A DNA stretch of 64,000 nucleotides. It comes from Leptodactylus fallax. Taxonomy: Eukaryota > Chordata > Amphibia > Anura > Leptodactylidae. Shown here piece by piece: positions 11,510 to 39,332 of the stretch. A model generated the notes under the pieces. That model had not been told where the DNA came from and did no database searches. It worked only from the letters and a program-made list of their open reading frames with translations. The stretch's first letter is position 1. Each line of letters begins with the position of its first letter. The stretch is from the NCBI GenBank assembly GCA_947044405.1, contig CAMRHE010000168.1, forward strand, positions 1,274,501-1,338,500, in the 5' to 3' direction. Both the position numbers and the translations under genes were made by a program.

Positions 11510-12523
11510 AGGAAGTTCTTATACTTCTACCTTCTCCTAAATACACTCCTGGCTTTGGCAAAAAAAAAAAAAAAAAAAAGCAGCTGCATTTACACAACGT
11601 GGGGCCTTAGCCTCAAAGGAGTCTGTCAAGTCCAAAATGGCCCCCCCAAACCAATCATGGTTTTGTATAGGACCATTTACTAGGAACAGAAACATACCTT
11701 TGTGGCTACAAACTGATGCACAGTAGAGAATCATCTTTTTATGTATAAGCAAATCAGCATCAAATGCATCGGGGATGAGCCCAATTTGTTTACAGACTGC
11801 TGTGATGCTGATACAGGCTGAACGTAATTCACTGTTAAACAGGCAAGACCTTTGGAGCATTTGTGGCCATCTGTAGAAAAATCTGTTCTGTAGACAAATT
11901 CAGACTAGATCCTGCTATATTTGAGTTTAATTTGCATATCCATAAACATGGTCTCTTTGCGTCGCTTCATTGGCTTGTGGCCACAAGAGTATGTTTCTCC
12001 TCCAATTAAAGGTCCCTATACAAACACTATTACAGGTTTGTCAGGCATTTTAGATAGATTTCATTTAATTTTTCATCAGGTTATTTCAGCAATAGCAAGT
12101 ATTTCACTGAAAAGGGAGTAACTATTAAATCAGTGGTAAACTGGGTGTTGGGACCTCCACCAATCATGAGAATGGGTTCAGAGTCCCCCATTTGAATAGG
12201 GTGGTGGTGGGGCATGCATACTACCGATCTTCTCACAGTGTACATGACTGCTGAAGATAGCCAGGCACTGTACTTGGCTACCTCTGCAAGTTCCATAGAC
12301 AGTGAATGGAACAGTAAATAATAATAAATAATATTAATCGATAGCCCTTTAATAGTCCCGCCATGGGTAAATTCAGTAGCATGTATACTCAACCTCCATT
12401 CCATTCAAATGGGGGAATTCCACTTCTGACTATCAGAGATGGTTCAAGTGGCAGGGGATCACTTATTTGTGGAATACCCATTTGTATACAACATGTTAAT
12501 AAAGAATAAGTATAATCACTTAC
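11510..12523. other. Non-coding stretch below FNTA exon 6, with LINE-type 3' tail
   Basis: No FNTA exon was found here. An A-run lies at 11560-11579. At about 12314-12377 lies a minus-strand LINE-type 3' tail, described separately. Remaining open frames look random. Confidence 0.45.
12314..12377 (-). repeat. LINE/retroposon 3' tail fragment
   Basis: Read on the minus strand: 'ctgaatttacccatggcggg' then 'actattaaagggct', ending in TATT/AAT repeats. This is the shape of a vertebrate LINE 3' end (stem, then ..AATAAAGG.., then a simple-repeat tail). A close relative sits inside Tc1 copy B at 14093-14150. Confidence 0.55.
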
Positions 12524-29568
<17,045 letters not shown>

Positions 29569-29640
29569 CCTCACCCACCCAGCGAGAGGAAAGTGAAAGC
29601 TGCTCAGGAAGAGGAAGCTGCGCTATTAACCTGAGCCGGG
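29569..29640 (-). promoter_or_regulatory. FNTA 5' region (TATA-less)
   Basis: The sequence just upstream of the FNTA start is GC-richer than its surroundings and lacks a TATA box at a suitable distance. The start codon sits in GAGGATGC (purine at -3). An in-frame TAG lies upstream, supporting the chosen ATG. The transcription start was not determined. Confidence 0.45.
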
Positions 29641-29687
29641 ACCAGCCCTGACCTTGCCTTCCGTGCGCGCACTTTTTGATACCATGG

Positions 29688-29701
29688 CCAGCAGAGGGCA
29701 A
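29688..29701 (+). promoter_or_regulatory. Candidate CTCF site
   Basis: CCAGCAGAGGGCAA matches the CTCF core consensus CCASYAGRKGGCRS at all but the last position. It lies about 120 bp upstream of the FNTA ATG, near a YY1-like GCCATTTT (29733-29740). Confidence 0.4.
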
Positions 29702-29799
29702 CCTGCGTGCTCATATGTGGTCTGTAGCTGTAGCCATTTTCTTGAAGACCTGTGGTTTGCAAACCACTTGTCGGAATTCTAGGCAATGTAATGGACAGT

Positions 29800-30355
29800 G
29801 ATGCGACAGTATTCAGCTATGAGAGGCTGTAATGTAAATGGTGACGTGAGCTCAGATTTGAGAGACAACGCCTTTGTGTAAATCTTTGCTTTGTACTAAG
29901 TCTGTGAATGTAAATTACCAGGAAAACATCAACAAGCAGGCTACATAAGCAGGCTGACTGTTATTAATGTAAAAATATTTTCATTGTATTTATGACTTGG
30001 CTGAATATACAGGACTGGGGGAGATCCAAATTGGTGCAAAGAAAAGTGGAGTAGTTTTAATCAGATAACATTTAGTTTTTTTCATCCACTTATTTGGAAA
30101 ATGAAAGCAGTAACCTGATTGGTTGCCATATGCAATTACTCCACTTTTATTTGCAAAAAGTTTTAAAGGGGTTGTGCCACCATACAATTTACACCTAATC
30201 CTGCTCAAAAACATTACAATTTTAGCTCTTAGCATCCATTAAAATTATGCCCCATTACATAATTATTTAATATTCAAGTACAAGATAGCACCCCCTACCA
30301 TCTTACTTTACTCAACTCTCCTACAGTATATACTGTTGTGAGCTCAATCCAATTT
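29800..30355. other. Intergenic upstream of FNTA, no gene
   Basis: Mostly AT-rich. At about 30164 'ttaaaggggttgtgccac' resembles the left end of a TTAA-type MITE with no right partner visible. Confidence 0.45.
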
Positions 30356-30359
30356 AAGT

Positions 30360-30570
30360 ATCGTTAGGTTCACTCTAGTGTTAGAGTTTCCTTTCTTTGG
30401 GCCCTCTATGGGACCCGAAAAAACAGAAACCCTATCTGCTTAAAAATAAGGTACTTGTGGAAATAGACTATAATGGGGTCCACCAGGTCTGCAGGACTTT
30501 TCTCTCTACCTATTTTAAGCGGAATGGGGGACGGAGTCCCCGAATGCTAGTGTGAATCCACCCTATACCC
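30360..30570. mobile_element. Short MITE with ttcactctagtgt ends
   Basis: Left edge 'aggttcactctagtgttaga' and right edge 'aatgctagtgtgaatccacc' are inverted copies. The inside includes 'aggacttttctctct', shared with the hairpins at 1871-1906 and 58205-58235. Confidence 0.55.
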
Positions 30571-31082
30571 TATTAGCTGACTCAGAGCATCACACAGTCA
30601 CATCTAGAATTATGTGCCAAATATGGATTCTGGTCTTTAATGCCAAATGTGTGAGGTTTGTATACATTGTAGGTGTGGTTATATATTGCATAGAAAAAGA
30701 GAAGGTGCAATTAGTATAATTAAGATAACATAATTGGGTATAAAGTTATAATATAAGTTTTGGCACATAGCTATTGGATAAGGCACAGAAGAAGTTACAT
30801 CCCCTTATAGATAACAGTTTTATGCAAAGGAGGGGGGTGAACGCTGGGCAAGGAATGTAAGATAGACACAGGCACAAGATGGCATCCTCCGCATTTCCCT
30901 TCTTTTGTAAATAATATAACCCATACACAGGGTACATTAGGAGCTGCTAATCAGATCCTGAGGACATTTCCGGAGGCTTCACCTCATTCCCCACAGATAT
31001 GTTATATCATTTACATACCTATCAGTCTAATACTAACAAAGGGATGCCTTCATCGTCTTGTTTGTCATTGCACTCAACCAAC
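30571..31082. other. Intergenic, nothing recognised
   Basis: AT-rich spacer between a MITE and a solo LTR. The open frame at 30746-30937 has no recognisable domain. Confidence 0.45.
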
Positions 31083-31087
31083 CTTAC

Positions 31088-32418
31088 TGTTAGGACCAGA
31101 GCTGGCGCCTCTGCAGTAGTGCTGTGAGGTGCCGCTCCGGTCCTCACACTTTCCGGCACGTTCGCTTTTCTAGGGGTTAACTTTCCTGCACTCACCTGTC
31201 TATTTAGCCTCCCTTCCGGCGCTCTGCTCTCGCTGGTTATTCATTTCCCCTGTGTGTCAGCTCCTCCTGGTACTCTGTCCCAACCTTCGATCCTATCCTG
31301 CTGCCTCTTTGATTATTGCTCCCTCCGTTTGTGACTACGGCTTGCCTTCCAGACCATCTCTCCTTGAACGCTGATTCTGTACCTCGTAACCTCCTGAAAT
31401 CGACCCGGCTTGTCCTGACTCTTCTTACGTCTCTTCCGTCATTCATCATGGCCGGCCGGGCTGATATATTAAGTGCTCTATATTATACAGGCAGTTTGCA
31501 CACATTTATGGTGTATTCTGCTTTGCCCTTATGCATGTGCCTCTGATGAGCTGGTGTAGTTCAGCAGAAACGCGCGTCAGGCAGGCTGGGAGTTAGGGCA
31601 AATACTCCTGTTGTAACATTTATGGTGTTTGTGGTATTAGGCAGTCAACTGTGGGAGTGTAATGTAAGCTCCCTAGGTAGTGGCTAGTCAGACAATTTGG
31701 TCGGTCTTTTACTGACCTCTAGCCAGCTGGTGTATATGTGTGTGTGTGTTATACCTCAGTTGATTTATCCTTTACTTTTCCCCTTCAGTGAACTGAGATC
31801 TACATATTGGGTATTGCAATTTATAACTGAGGGGTGTTTGTGAAGTGATACAGGTATCACCATACTAGCCTCTTAATTTGAGGCAGGCTGCCTTTACCCT
31901 TTATATGACCCCATTGTAGTATGGCATCTCTTTATTAGGTGTTTTCTTTTATAGATTTATATACTTTTAGTGGATATTAATAAAAGTTAGTTTTTAAGTG
32001 TACTTATTTCTTTATTGCGGAATTTCACTACGAGCTTCTCCTGCTGCCAACTCGGATTAATCAACAATTCTACTGCACTGCTGCCACCTACTGGAGAAAA
32101 CCTGCTACTGCATCTTCTCCAGCTCTCCAGTATTCATCTGCCTACAACTTGCATAGGTGAGTGGTTTTTGGATTCCGGGGCCCTTCTGTGACTTGTGGTG
32201 CGCCGTGCACTCTGCGCCCTTAGGACTGTTGCGGTTCTGGCCAAAGGTAGCAACCAAGTCCAACTCCACCATCAGGAGCTCTGGCGAAGATCTCTGGAGG
32301 CTAGTTCGGCTTCGGTTTGAGGACGCTGGACGCTTGGCGCTGTTTTACCTTAGTGTACAGGGGCGGGTCTGGATTTCCTAAGACTAACTCTGTCCGGCAC
32401 TGCGTTTGGTTCCTAACA
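31088..32418 (+). mobile_element. Solo LTR (1331 bp) with 5-bp target duplication
   Basis: Starts TGTTAGGACC and ends GGTTCCTAACA: TG...CA ends with a short inverted repeat. It is flanked by direct repeats CTTAC (31083-31087 and 32419-32423). AATAAA at 31979-31984 could be the LTR poly(A) signal. A hammerhead-ribozyme-like fold lies at 31522-31602. No retroelement protein lies inside. A DNA transposon with the same terminal bases is the main alternative, but the TG/CA ends with a 5-bp duplication favour an LTR. Confidence 0.72.
31522..31602 (+). ncRNA. Type I hammerhead ribozyme (probable, one extra base in core)
   Basis: CTGATGA (31543-31549) is followed by stem II GCTG/CAGC (550-553 with 562-565), then one extra A (31566), then GAAA (567-570) and CGCGCGTC (571-578). 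This gives the short stem III and a GTC cleavage triplet identical to that of schistosome-type hammerheads. Stem I is formed by tgcct (538-542) with aggca (579-583), placing the 1.1/2.1 pair exactly as required. After an internal loop, tttgccct (522-529) pairs with agggcaaa (595-602). Every core base is present; the only departure is the bulged A566. Predicted cleavage after 31578. Confidence 0.72.
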
Positions 32419-32423
32419 CTTAC

Positions 32424-34003
32424 AACGCGTAGTCCTGCTGTCCCAAGTTTTCATCTCTTTCTAGCGACTGTCTTTGCAAGCCAGAATATAAACTTTATAA
32501 TCAAATAGATACATAAACACAGAAATAATATTTACAATATTCCCTGTAATATTCCCATAAACCATTCACCTAGTCATTTGAAACAACTGGTAGGATTTAA
32601 GAAAGAAAAGGTATCTGACCACCAACTATCCTGCGTCTCCTGATGTTTTATAATCTATTTTTCTCTGACCTTTTCAATTCCTGCCCACACTTGAAGATTT
32701 CCTTCAGGGGTCAATATAGTGACAACATGAAGGTCCAATAATTTAACACATTCTTCCCTGTGCTGCTGTGAGATAATCAAGGACTATGGTGTGTTGAATG
32801 GTGACTATTATGAGTTGCCCCTGTATCATATTAGTGGCATTCAACAGGCCTAGAATGATGTATTTCTGCCCATCTAGATAATCGGTAGAGTCTACCTACT
32901 TGTCCCAGATCTGCATAACTATGGGATACAAGAATATTGTGCTGGCAATTCTGATACTTGTTCCTTTTGATACCAAATGGGGTCGTCCAACCTTCCTAGG
33001 GTGATTGTCTGCTGCACACTTGTACAAAGTCATTCTAGGTTTCACATATTCATGGGCAAATATGAAGGTGGCTGGGGTCAAGTCTCCTCCCGCTACTTGC
33101 ATGCTTGGTGACCGTATACTCTATATACATCCTTGTGCAATATGCATGCTTTCCAGAGCTGAACTAGGCAATAAAGGTAACTAAAGAGTCGCTGCGTGGG
33201 GGGTTTTGCACGCCACTTATCCCTTGTCTTTATGTCTCTTTGGGGTCCAATACTCCGTATCAGACACCCCTGACTATCTTTATCTAGTCCTTGTTCAATT
33301 GAGGAGTTATGCTCCGGGAAATCCTTTGTTCCCTCTGTGAAACACCTGTCACTATCTTGTAAGGGGACATGAATCTTTTTCTTAAAAATAAACTCCATTT
33401 TACCCGATCTTACACAAGGGGTGTTTGGCAGACTAAAGATAATATTAAGCCCTTCTGTGGGAATAGTACTGGCATGAACTGGGACTTTAGATCTGTGTTC
33501 ATATCTGCCTTTCACCAGGTTCCAATCATACCACTTGCTTGGTCTCCCTGTCAGGTTCAGTTGTAACCATGGTCAGCTCACTAGGAGTGAAAGAAATAAT
33601 ATACATACTAAATTTCCATAGTGTATTACCATGTTTATTACATACTAAATAGTCATATACTGGAGCAGTGTGATCAAAGCATAAACATACAGTGTAGCTG
33701 AGGCTCACTTACTAGTTTCTTCTCTCAGTGGAGGTCAAAGAATAGTGGACATTCATTCAAACCCACATTTAGGGGAGCCTCTTGTCCAGGTCCTTTTGTT
33801 CTATATTTAATAGAGTATTCACATGCCGCCTATGGGTTAGTATTGATACCATAGACTGTGTACAGTAGACAACACCATATAGTATGGCGTGTCGAGTAGG
33901 AGTGAAAAATTTTCTTAGGGCAACACAGGGAGAGTTTTGGGACTGTCCTTGTTAGGACAGGTGTAATTTTTCTGGGGTAGTAGGGTTAGGTGAGGGTGAG
34001 ACA
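32424..34003 (-). other. Possible downstream part of a retroviral relic, unassigned
   Basis: Minus-strand open stretches at 32896-33102 and 33093-33515 follow the pro-pol relic in the expected direction, but I cannot assign them to integrase or envelope. Stops and frame changes are frequent. No LTR pair was found around this block. Confidence 0.3.
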
Positions 34004-34699
34004 TTATCCTCCCCTGTTAGTACGGATGTTGGTATTGGTTCCAGTCCCCTCCCCCTCCCTATAACACGGTAAGATGATTCTTTTTTTGTGCGCACTTGTA
34101 TAAGGGTTGGGCACAACCCCAGTAAGTAACACAGTCAAGGCGTTCACTGTCCTCAAATCATTTACCATCCGGTAGGTGTCAGGTTCAACTATCTCAGTTT
34201 TCTTCTTAATTTGGATAAGGGGTGTGTTTGCCATTGACTGAATAGGCCGGATTGCACTGGTCTTAAGTATTTGTTAACAAATCAATTAAGGTATTAACAA
34301 TAAAGGGTAAATTGGGAAGGGATGCTGAGGAACAGAGGGAAGGGTAGAGTGAACTTAAGTAGTTCTTTAACAGTTACTTCAATGGCAACTTCCTGGCTGG
34401 GCTCAGAGGGTATTGTGTTAGCCTTGGTGGAGTGCTCCGTGCTTCAATGTGACCATTACATAGGGTTCAGGAAGTTTCCCTATATTGTTTTTTTCTTTTG
34501 CACAGAGGTAAACAGGAACACAACCTAGATGCTTCTCTACACTGACTACCTCCGTAGTATTTTGTTTTGCCATTAGGAATACCAGGGAGTATCGGGAACA
34601 TAAGGTGTCTTCTGATATTCCTGGTATCAGTGAGACCTTCCCATTTGGCTCATACACAATGTGTGTCTGGAGAGCCTGTAAAATGTCTGATCCCAACAA
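34004..34699 (-). pseudogene. Endogenous retrovirus relic: protease end and start of reverse transcriptase
   Basis: Read on the minus strand. The frame 34699-34418 begins MLGSDILQALQTHIVYEPNG, resembling the C-terminal part of a retroviral protease. About 160 bp further, the frame from 34234 contains PLIQIKKK, then YRMVNDLRTVN and VVPNPYT, which is the start of a retroviral reverse transcriptase. The order protease then reverse transcriptase is right for pol. The reading is broken and no polymerase active site was seen. Genus not determined. Dead copy, described only as fragments. Confidence 0.6.
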
Positions 34700-34739
34700 G
34701 TTGACTGGGGCAGTGTCACTGACAAGAAACCTAGTGGTA

Positions 34740-35219
34740 ATGGTACAGACAGGGGTGGGGAAGGGCTGGTGTTAGTGGGGAGCAAACTGGGCAATTGCCC
34801 AAGGCCCCAGTCCCCATAGGGGAGTCAGACCCAGCCATATCAATAACAGAAAGGGACCCAGCGTCATGTGCCGCAGGGCCCCTTTTCAGGGGTGAGAAAA
34901 ATAACAATCATTTTTACTCACCTGTCCTTGGCGTCTGACGTAATCTTCTGGCATTCCGGACATCACTGTGGTCACATGGGGCATGCTGACAGCGTTCCTC
35001 ACGTAACCACTGAGGCCCAATCACAGGCCTCAGCGGTGACGTCCGCAACGCGTGACATCAGCCGCAGAGAAGAGGAAGCCAGCGCCGGCGGGGATAGTGG
35101 AGCAGCGGGAGGAGGTCCAGGAGAGGTAAGGCAAGGTAAGTATAACTGTTTGTTATTTTCCCTTACTTCCCCTGGGCCTTCGATTATTATACTCTGGGGT
35201 CTGTATAACGGAGAACTAT
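34740..35219. repeat. Composite repeat ending in ttattatactctggggtctg
   Basis: The right edge 'gattattatactctggggtc' is shared with units at 47771-48076 and 60266-60558. The left portion has 'gcaattgcccaaggccccag', typical of CAGGGGCG-type hAT-like frog repeats. No gene; the open frames are random. Confidence 0.5.
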
Positions 35220-35419
35220 TACAGTACAGACCAAAAGTTTGGACACACCTTCTCATTCCAAGAGTTTTCTGTATTTTCATGACTATAAAAATTGTAGATT
35301 CACACTGAAGGCATCAAAACTATGAATTAACACATGTGGAATTATATACTTAACAAAAAAGTGTGAAACAACTGAAAATATGTCTTATATTCTAGGTTCT
35401 TCAAAGTAGCCACCTTTTG

Positions 35420-36844
35420 TCCTCTATCCTACTCCTCCAAGATACACATTTCCCTACAGATAAAGTACCTAATCTACCCAAATCTCCTTACTCTGCCTGG
35501 TTTCACTCGTGCGATACTGCAGCGAAGAAGAATGGAGTTAGTATTACCTTTAAATCAGACGTTCCCTTCTCTGTGGTTGCTCGCTTGAGTGATGACCAGG
35601 GCAGATACCTGTTTCTTAAAGGTTACATTGCCAATACCCTAGTCACCATTGGCAATGTATACGCACCAAATGTTGGCCAAATTACACGGCTACTTGATAC
35701 TCTAGACAGATTTTCTATGTTCGCAGAGGGTCTTGTAGTGTTTGGTGGTGACATTAACATTGCCCTTCAGCCCCTCCAGGACTCCTCCACTGGCACATCT
35801 TCACATAGCTTCGCTGCCCTTGGTAAACTCGCCAAGCATCTCTCCTCTATGCATCTTGTAGATGTATGGAGGGCCTTTAATCCCGGCGTTAAGGACTATA
35901 CGTTTTATTCTAACCCACACAAATCGTACCAGCGTCTGGACTACATCTTCCTGCCCCAGAACCAGCTAACTTTATCCTCCTCTCCCACCATTGGCTCTAT
36001 CACTATCTCTGACCACGCCCCCATCACTGTACAATTACAAATTTCATCCCTCCCACCCCGTAGCTACGACTGGAGACTTAATGAGACCCTGCTCTGCTCC
36101 CGCGACTCTCGTCAAGCTGTTTCTAAAGCTCTCACTGATTATTTCAATGAAAACACTACACCTGACGTACAGCCTTGTGTAATTTGGGAGGCCCACAAAT
36201 CCGTGATCAGAGGGGTATTCATTAGTCAGAGTTCTCACGTTAAGAAAAAACTTACCAAAGAAATTGATGACCTACTTACCCGAATTGCGACCTTAGAAAG
36301 TCAGCATAAGCGAGCTGCGGCTCAGGGGGCTCTCTCAGAACTGATCTTGTGCAGAGAACGTCTTAAAGACTGCCTGAACCTAAAAACTGCTAAAGCCTAT
36401 CTGTCATCCTCCCATAAATACTATATGCATGGTAATAAGGATGGACAACTGATGGCATATTTAGTTAAAAAACGACGCAACCAAAGCTTTTTAGTGGAGA
36501 TCACTTCCTGGTCAGGCTCTAACCTAAAAGACACTCCAGACATAGCTTCTGAATTTTGTGCTTTCTATCAGAAACTGTATAACCTTAGACCTGCTGAGAC
36601 ACCTCTCGAGCTACAGGATCGCTCTACTAAAATCTGGTCCTTCTTGCAATCTCTCTCCCTCCCATCGCTCACTCCCCAACAACAAGATGCCCTTACGACT
36701 CCCTTTACATTGTCAGAACTACAGTCAGCACTTGCTGACACCCCTCTGGGGAAAGCTCCTGGCCCCGATGGCCTCCCAGCCTTTATTATAAACAATTCAG
36801 CTCTATCCTTCTCCCCCATGTTCTCCAGGTTTGTAACTCTGTAG
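35420..36844 (+). pseudogene. LINE ORF2: APE-type endonuclease and start of reverse transcriptase
   Basis: Open for about 474 residues, entering mid-protein at SSILLLQDTHF (the usual QETH reads QDTH). Endonuclease motifs GNVYAP, FGGDINIAL, QRLDYIF and SDHAPI are present. Then come a linker like that of L1 (VIRGVFIS..., KKRRNQ) and the first reverse-transcriptase block, LGKAPGPDGLPAF. The frame stops at 36842. After it, 'ISIIPKEGKDPTQ' runs directly into 'STDAEKAFDRVDW' in other frames, so roughly 70-80 residues of the polymerase fingers region are deleted. Copy is dead. Confidence 0.9.
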
Positions 36845-36929
36845 ACGATGCCCACTACTTCCCTCCCCAAGCCTTGGAAGCCCATATTTCTATCATTCCT
36901 AAGGAAGGCAAAGACCCGACACAGTACTT

Positions 36930-38870
36930 CTTTCAACAGATGCGGAGAAAGCCTTTGATAGGGTAGATTGGACCTTCATGACAGAGACACTACGGTATTT
37001 TGGCTTCCCACACATGTTTGTCCAGAAGGTCATGGCTTTGTACTCTAGACCTAGCGCTAAAATTAGAGTTAATGGATGCCTCTCTTCCTCGTTTGATATT
37101 AAAAATGGCACCAGACAGGGATGCCCATTATCCCCTTTACTTTTTGTCCTGACCATTGAAACATTAATTCAGAGTATCCGACAGGACCCATTGCTGAAAG
37201 GTTTGGTAACTGGAGGGATATGTCATAGTACGGCCGCATTTGCAGATGACCTTTTAATAATCCTTACTAACCCAACTGTTGCACTACCTCACATAGATAC
37301 GATCTTCACGGCCTTCGGTACCCTCTCGAATTTTAAAATTAATACCACAAAATCCGAAGCCCTATGTGTCTATTGCCCCTCATCGGTTAAATCTGACTTA
37401 CAGGCTGCCTCCCCATTCCCACTGCGGCACGACTTTATTAAGTATTTAGGATTAAATTTAACGCCCTCACCCAGGCGCTGGTACGATTCTAACTATGCCA
37501 CTTTGCTCTCCAAGATCAAATCTCTATTAGAATCTTGGCATGCCCCATATATCTCATGGATGGGTAGAACTAGTCTATTGAAAATGATGGTTTTGCCCAA
37601 GATATTATACTTATTTCAAATCCTCCCTATCCCTCTTCCACTAACATTCTTCTCCTCCCTTCGCAGAATGTTTTCAAAGTATGTCTGGCATAATTCACGT
37701 CCTAGAGTGGCGTTCCGCACTCTTACCAGACCCAGGAAGTTGGGTGGTATAGGTCTACCAGATATAAGAACATATTATCATGCAGCACAACTGGCAAGGG
37801 CCATTGATTGGTTTCAGAGTGAAAATTCGAGGCTACTTGTGTCAGTGGAGGAAGCCACTATAGACTTCCCCCTTACTGCAATACTATGGCTCCCCCCGCC
37901 AAATGGCTAAGCAGGTCCTCACCCCCAATGTACTAACATCAGTGGTCTATGACTCATGGCAATGGGTACGGCGACTACTTCCTGTGTCAACAGGTCCCTC
38001 TCCTCTCATGTCCGTTCAGGATTTAATTCTATCGGAATCCAAGTTTATAGAATCGGCCCCCATAGTGCCGAAACATGTCGGGCGGTTACCTTACGACTCT
38101 ATACTGATTGATGGGGCCTTCCCTTCTTATTCTGAGTTCACCCAACACCCCCTCTCAATCCATACCAATTTCCTAACATATCAGTCGATTAAAACACTGT
38201 ACCTGAGAGCTCTGAAGCAGGAGCCTGACAATCGCACAATTACATGGCTAGAACAGCTCCTACTCCGGAAGCAAAATACGCCAAGACCTTTATCTACTCT
38301 GTACTCCAACCTTCTGAGCGAACTAGGCACAGAGCTCCCCTCATATGTGCGAAAATGGGAGGCAGACCTTCAAATGTCCCTTACCCCTGGAGAAATATCA
38401 TCTGTACTCAAGCGATCCACAGGTCCTTCCAGATGTGTGCGCTTGCAGGAGTCAAGCTACAAATAGGCCACCAGATGGTATAGAACACCCACTGTAGTCC
38501 ACAAGTACTCTCCAGATGTATCCCCTTTGTGTTGGCGCTGCCATACTGAACCAGGTTTGTGGATTTACCGAGCCTCTGACCCCTGTAGGCATATTCTTGA
38601 ATCTGTGGCCCACTTTCCCACCTAGGTCTCACAAACGACTTTGGCTTCAACTTGTGGCTATCGCCAAATCTATGATTCCTCTATACTGGGCATCCGAATC
38701 CCCCCCTCCAGTGCCCCACTTTCTACGGCAAGTCTCTCAAGTAGCACAGATGGAAGAACTTTCCCACTTAGAACTTCGTACCCACCAGAAGTTTAGCTCT
38801 ATTTGGGCGCCATGGTATGAATTCTCTAAAGACCCTACCTGGACGCATCTGTGGGAACCTCCTGATTAAT
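36930..38870 (+). pseudogene. LINE ORF2: reverse-transcriptase core and C-terminal part
   Basis: Includes motif A in DAEKAFDRVDW (about 36940-36972), then an open frame 36978-37910 with GTRQGCPLSPLLF, the catalytic FADDLLI, KSEAL and KYLGLNLTPS, and L1-like thumb sequence SWMGRTSLLKMMVLPK and GGIGLPD. A frameshift near 37905 leads to open frames 37903-38466 and 38516-38869, which form the C-terminal region. The YADD/FADD box is intact, but deletions and frameshifts prevent a full protein. The layout is that of the L1 superfamily, including frog Tx1-like LINEs. Confidence 0.9.
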
Positions 38871-39332
38871 AAACTTACCTTCTGAGACCCTTGGCCTTTC
38901 ACCCTATGGATTCTTTGTCTCTTCTCCACCGCCAACGTTCCATTTATTATTATGTTATTAGTTAACCGTTGTATGTAATACACCAGCTCATAAGATTGTT
39001 TGATTAATGATTGTTGTGTCACGCATATTGTCTTTAACTATGCATATTCATTGGCGATATTTGAAAATCCAATAAAAAGTTAATTATAAAAAAAAAAAAA
39101 AAGTAGCCACCTTTTGCTTTGATTACTGCTTTGCACACTCTTGGCATTCTCTTGATGAGCTTCAAGAGGTAGTCACCTGAAATGGTTTTCACTTCACAGG
39201 TGTGCCCTGTCAGGTTTAATAAGTGGGATTTCTTGCCTTATAAATGGGGTTGGGACCATCAGTTGTGTTGTTCAGAAGTCAGGTGGATACACAGCTGATA
39301 GTCCTACTGAATGGAGTGTTAGAATTTGTATT

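Larger units (their letters stand above)
35420..39100 (+). mobile_element. 5'-truncated L1/Tx1-like LINE with poly(A) and target duplication
   Basis: The insertion begins inside the endonuclease domain and ends with AATAAA near 39071 and an A-run to about 39100. It is bounded by aagtagccaccttttg (35404-35419 and 39101-39116), a 16-bp target duplication made from the DD38E terminal repeat. About 3.7 kb. 5' truncation plus poly(A) plus variable-length duplication is the hallmark of target-primed LINE insertion. Confidence 0.93.

Noticed and set aside
31088..34760. 31.1-32.4 kb LTR as the LTR of the retroviral relic at 34 kb
   Set aside because: The LTR has its own 5-bp target duplication on both sides, so it is a separate solo insertion; the relic is on the other strand.
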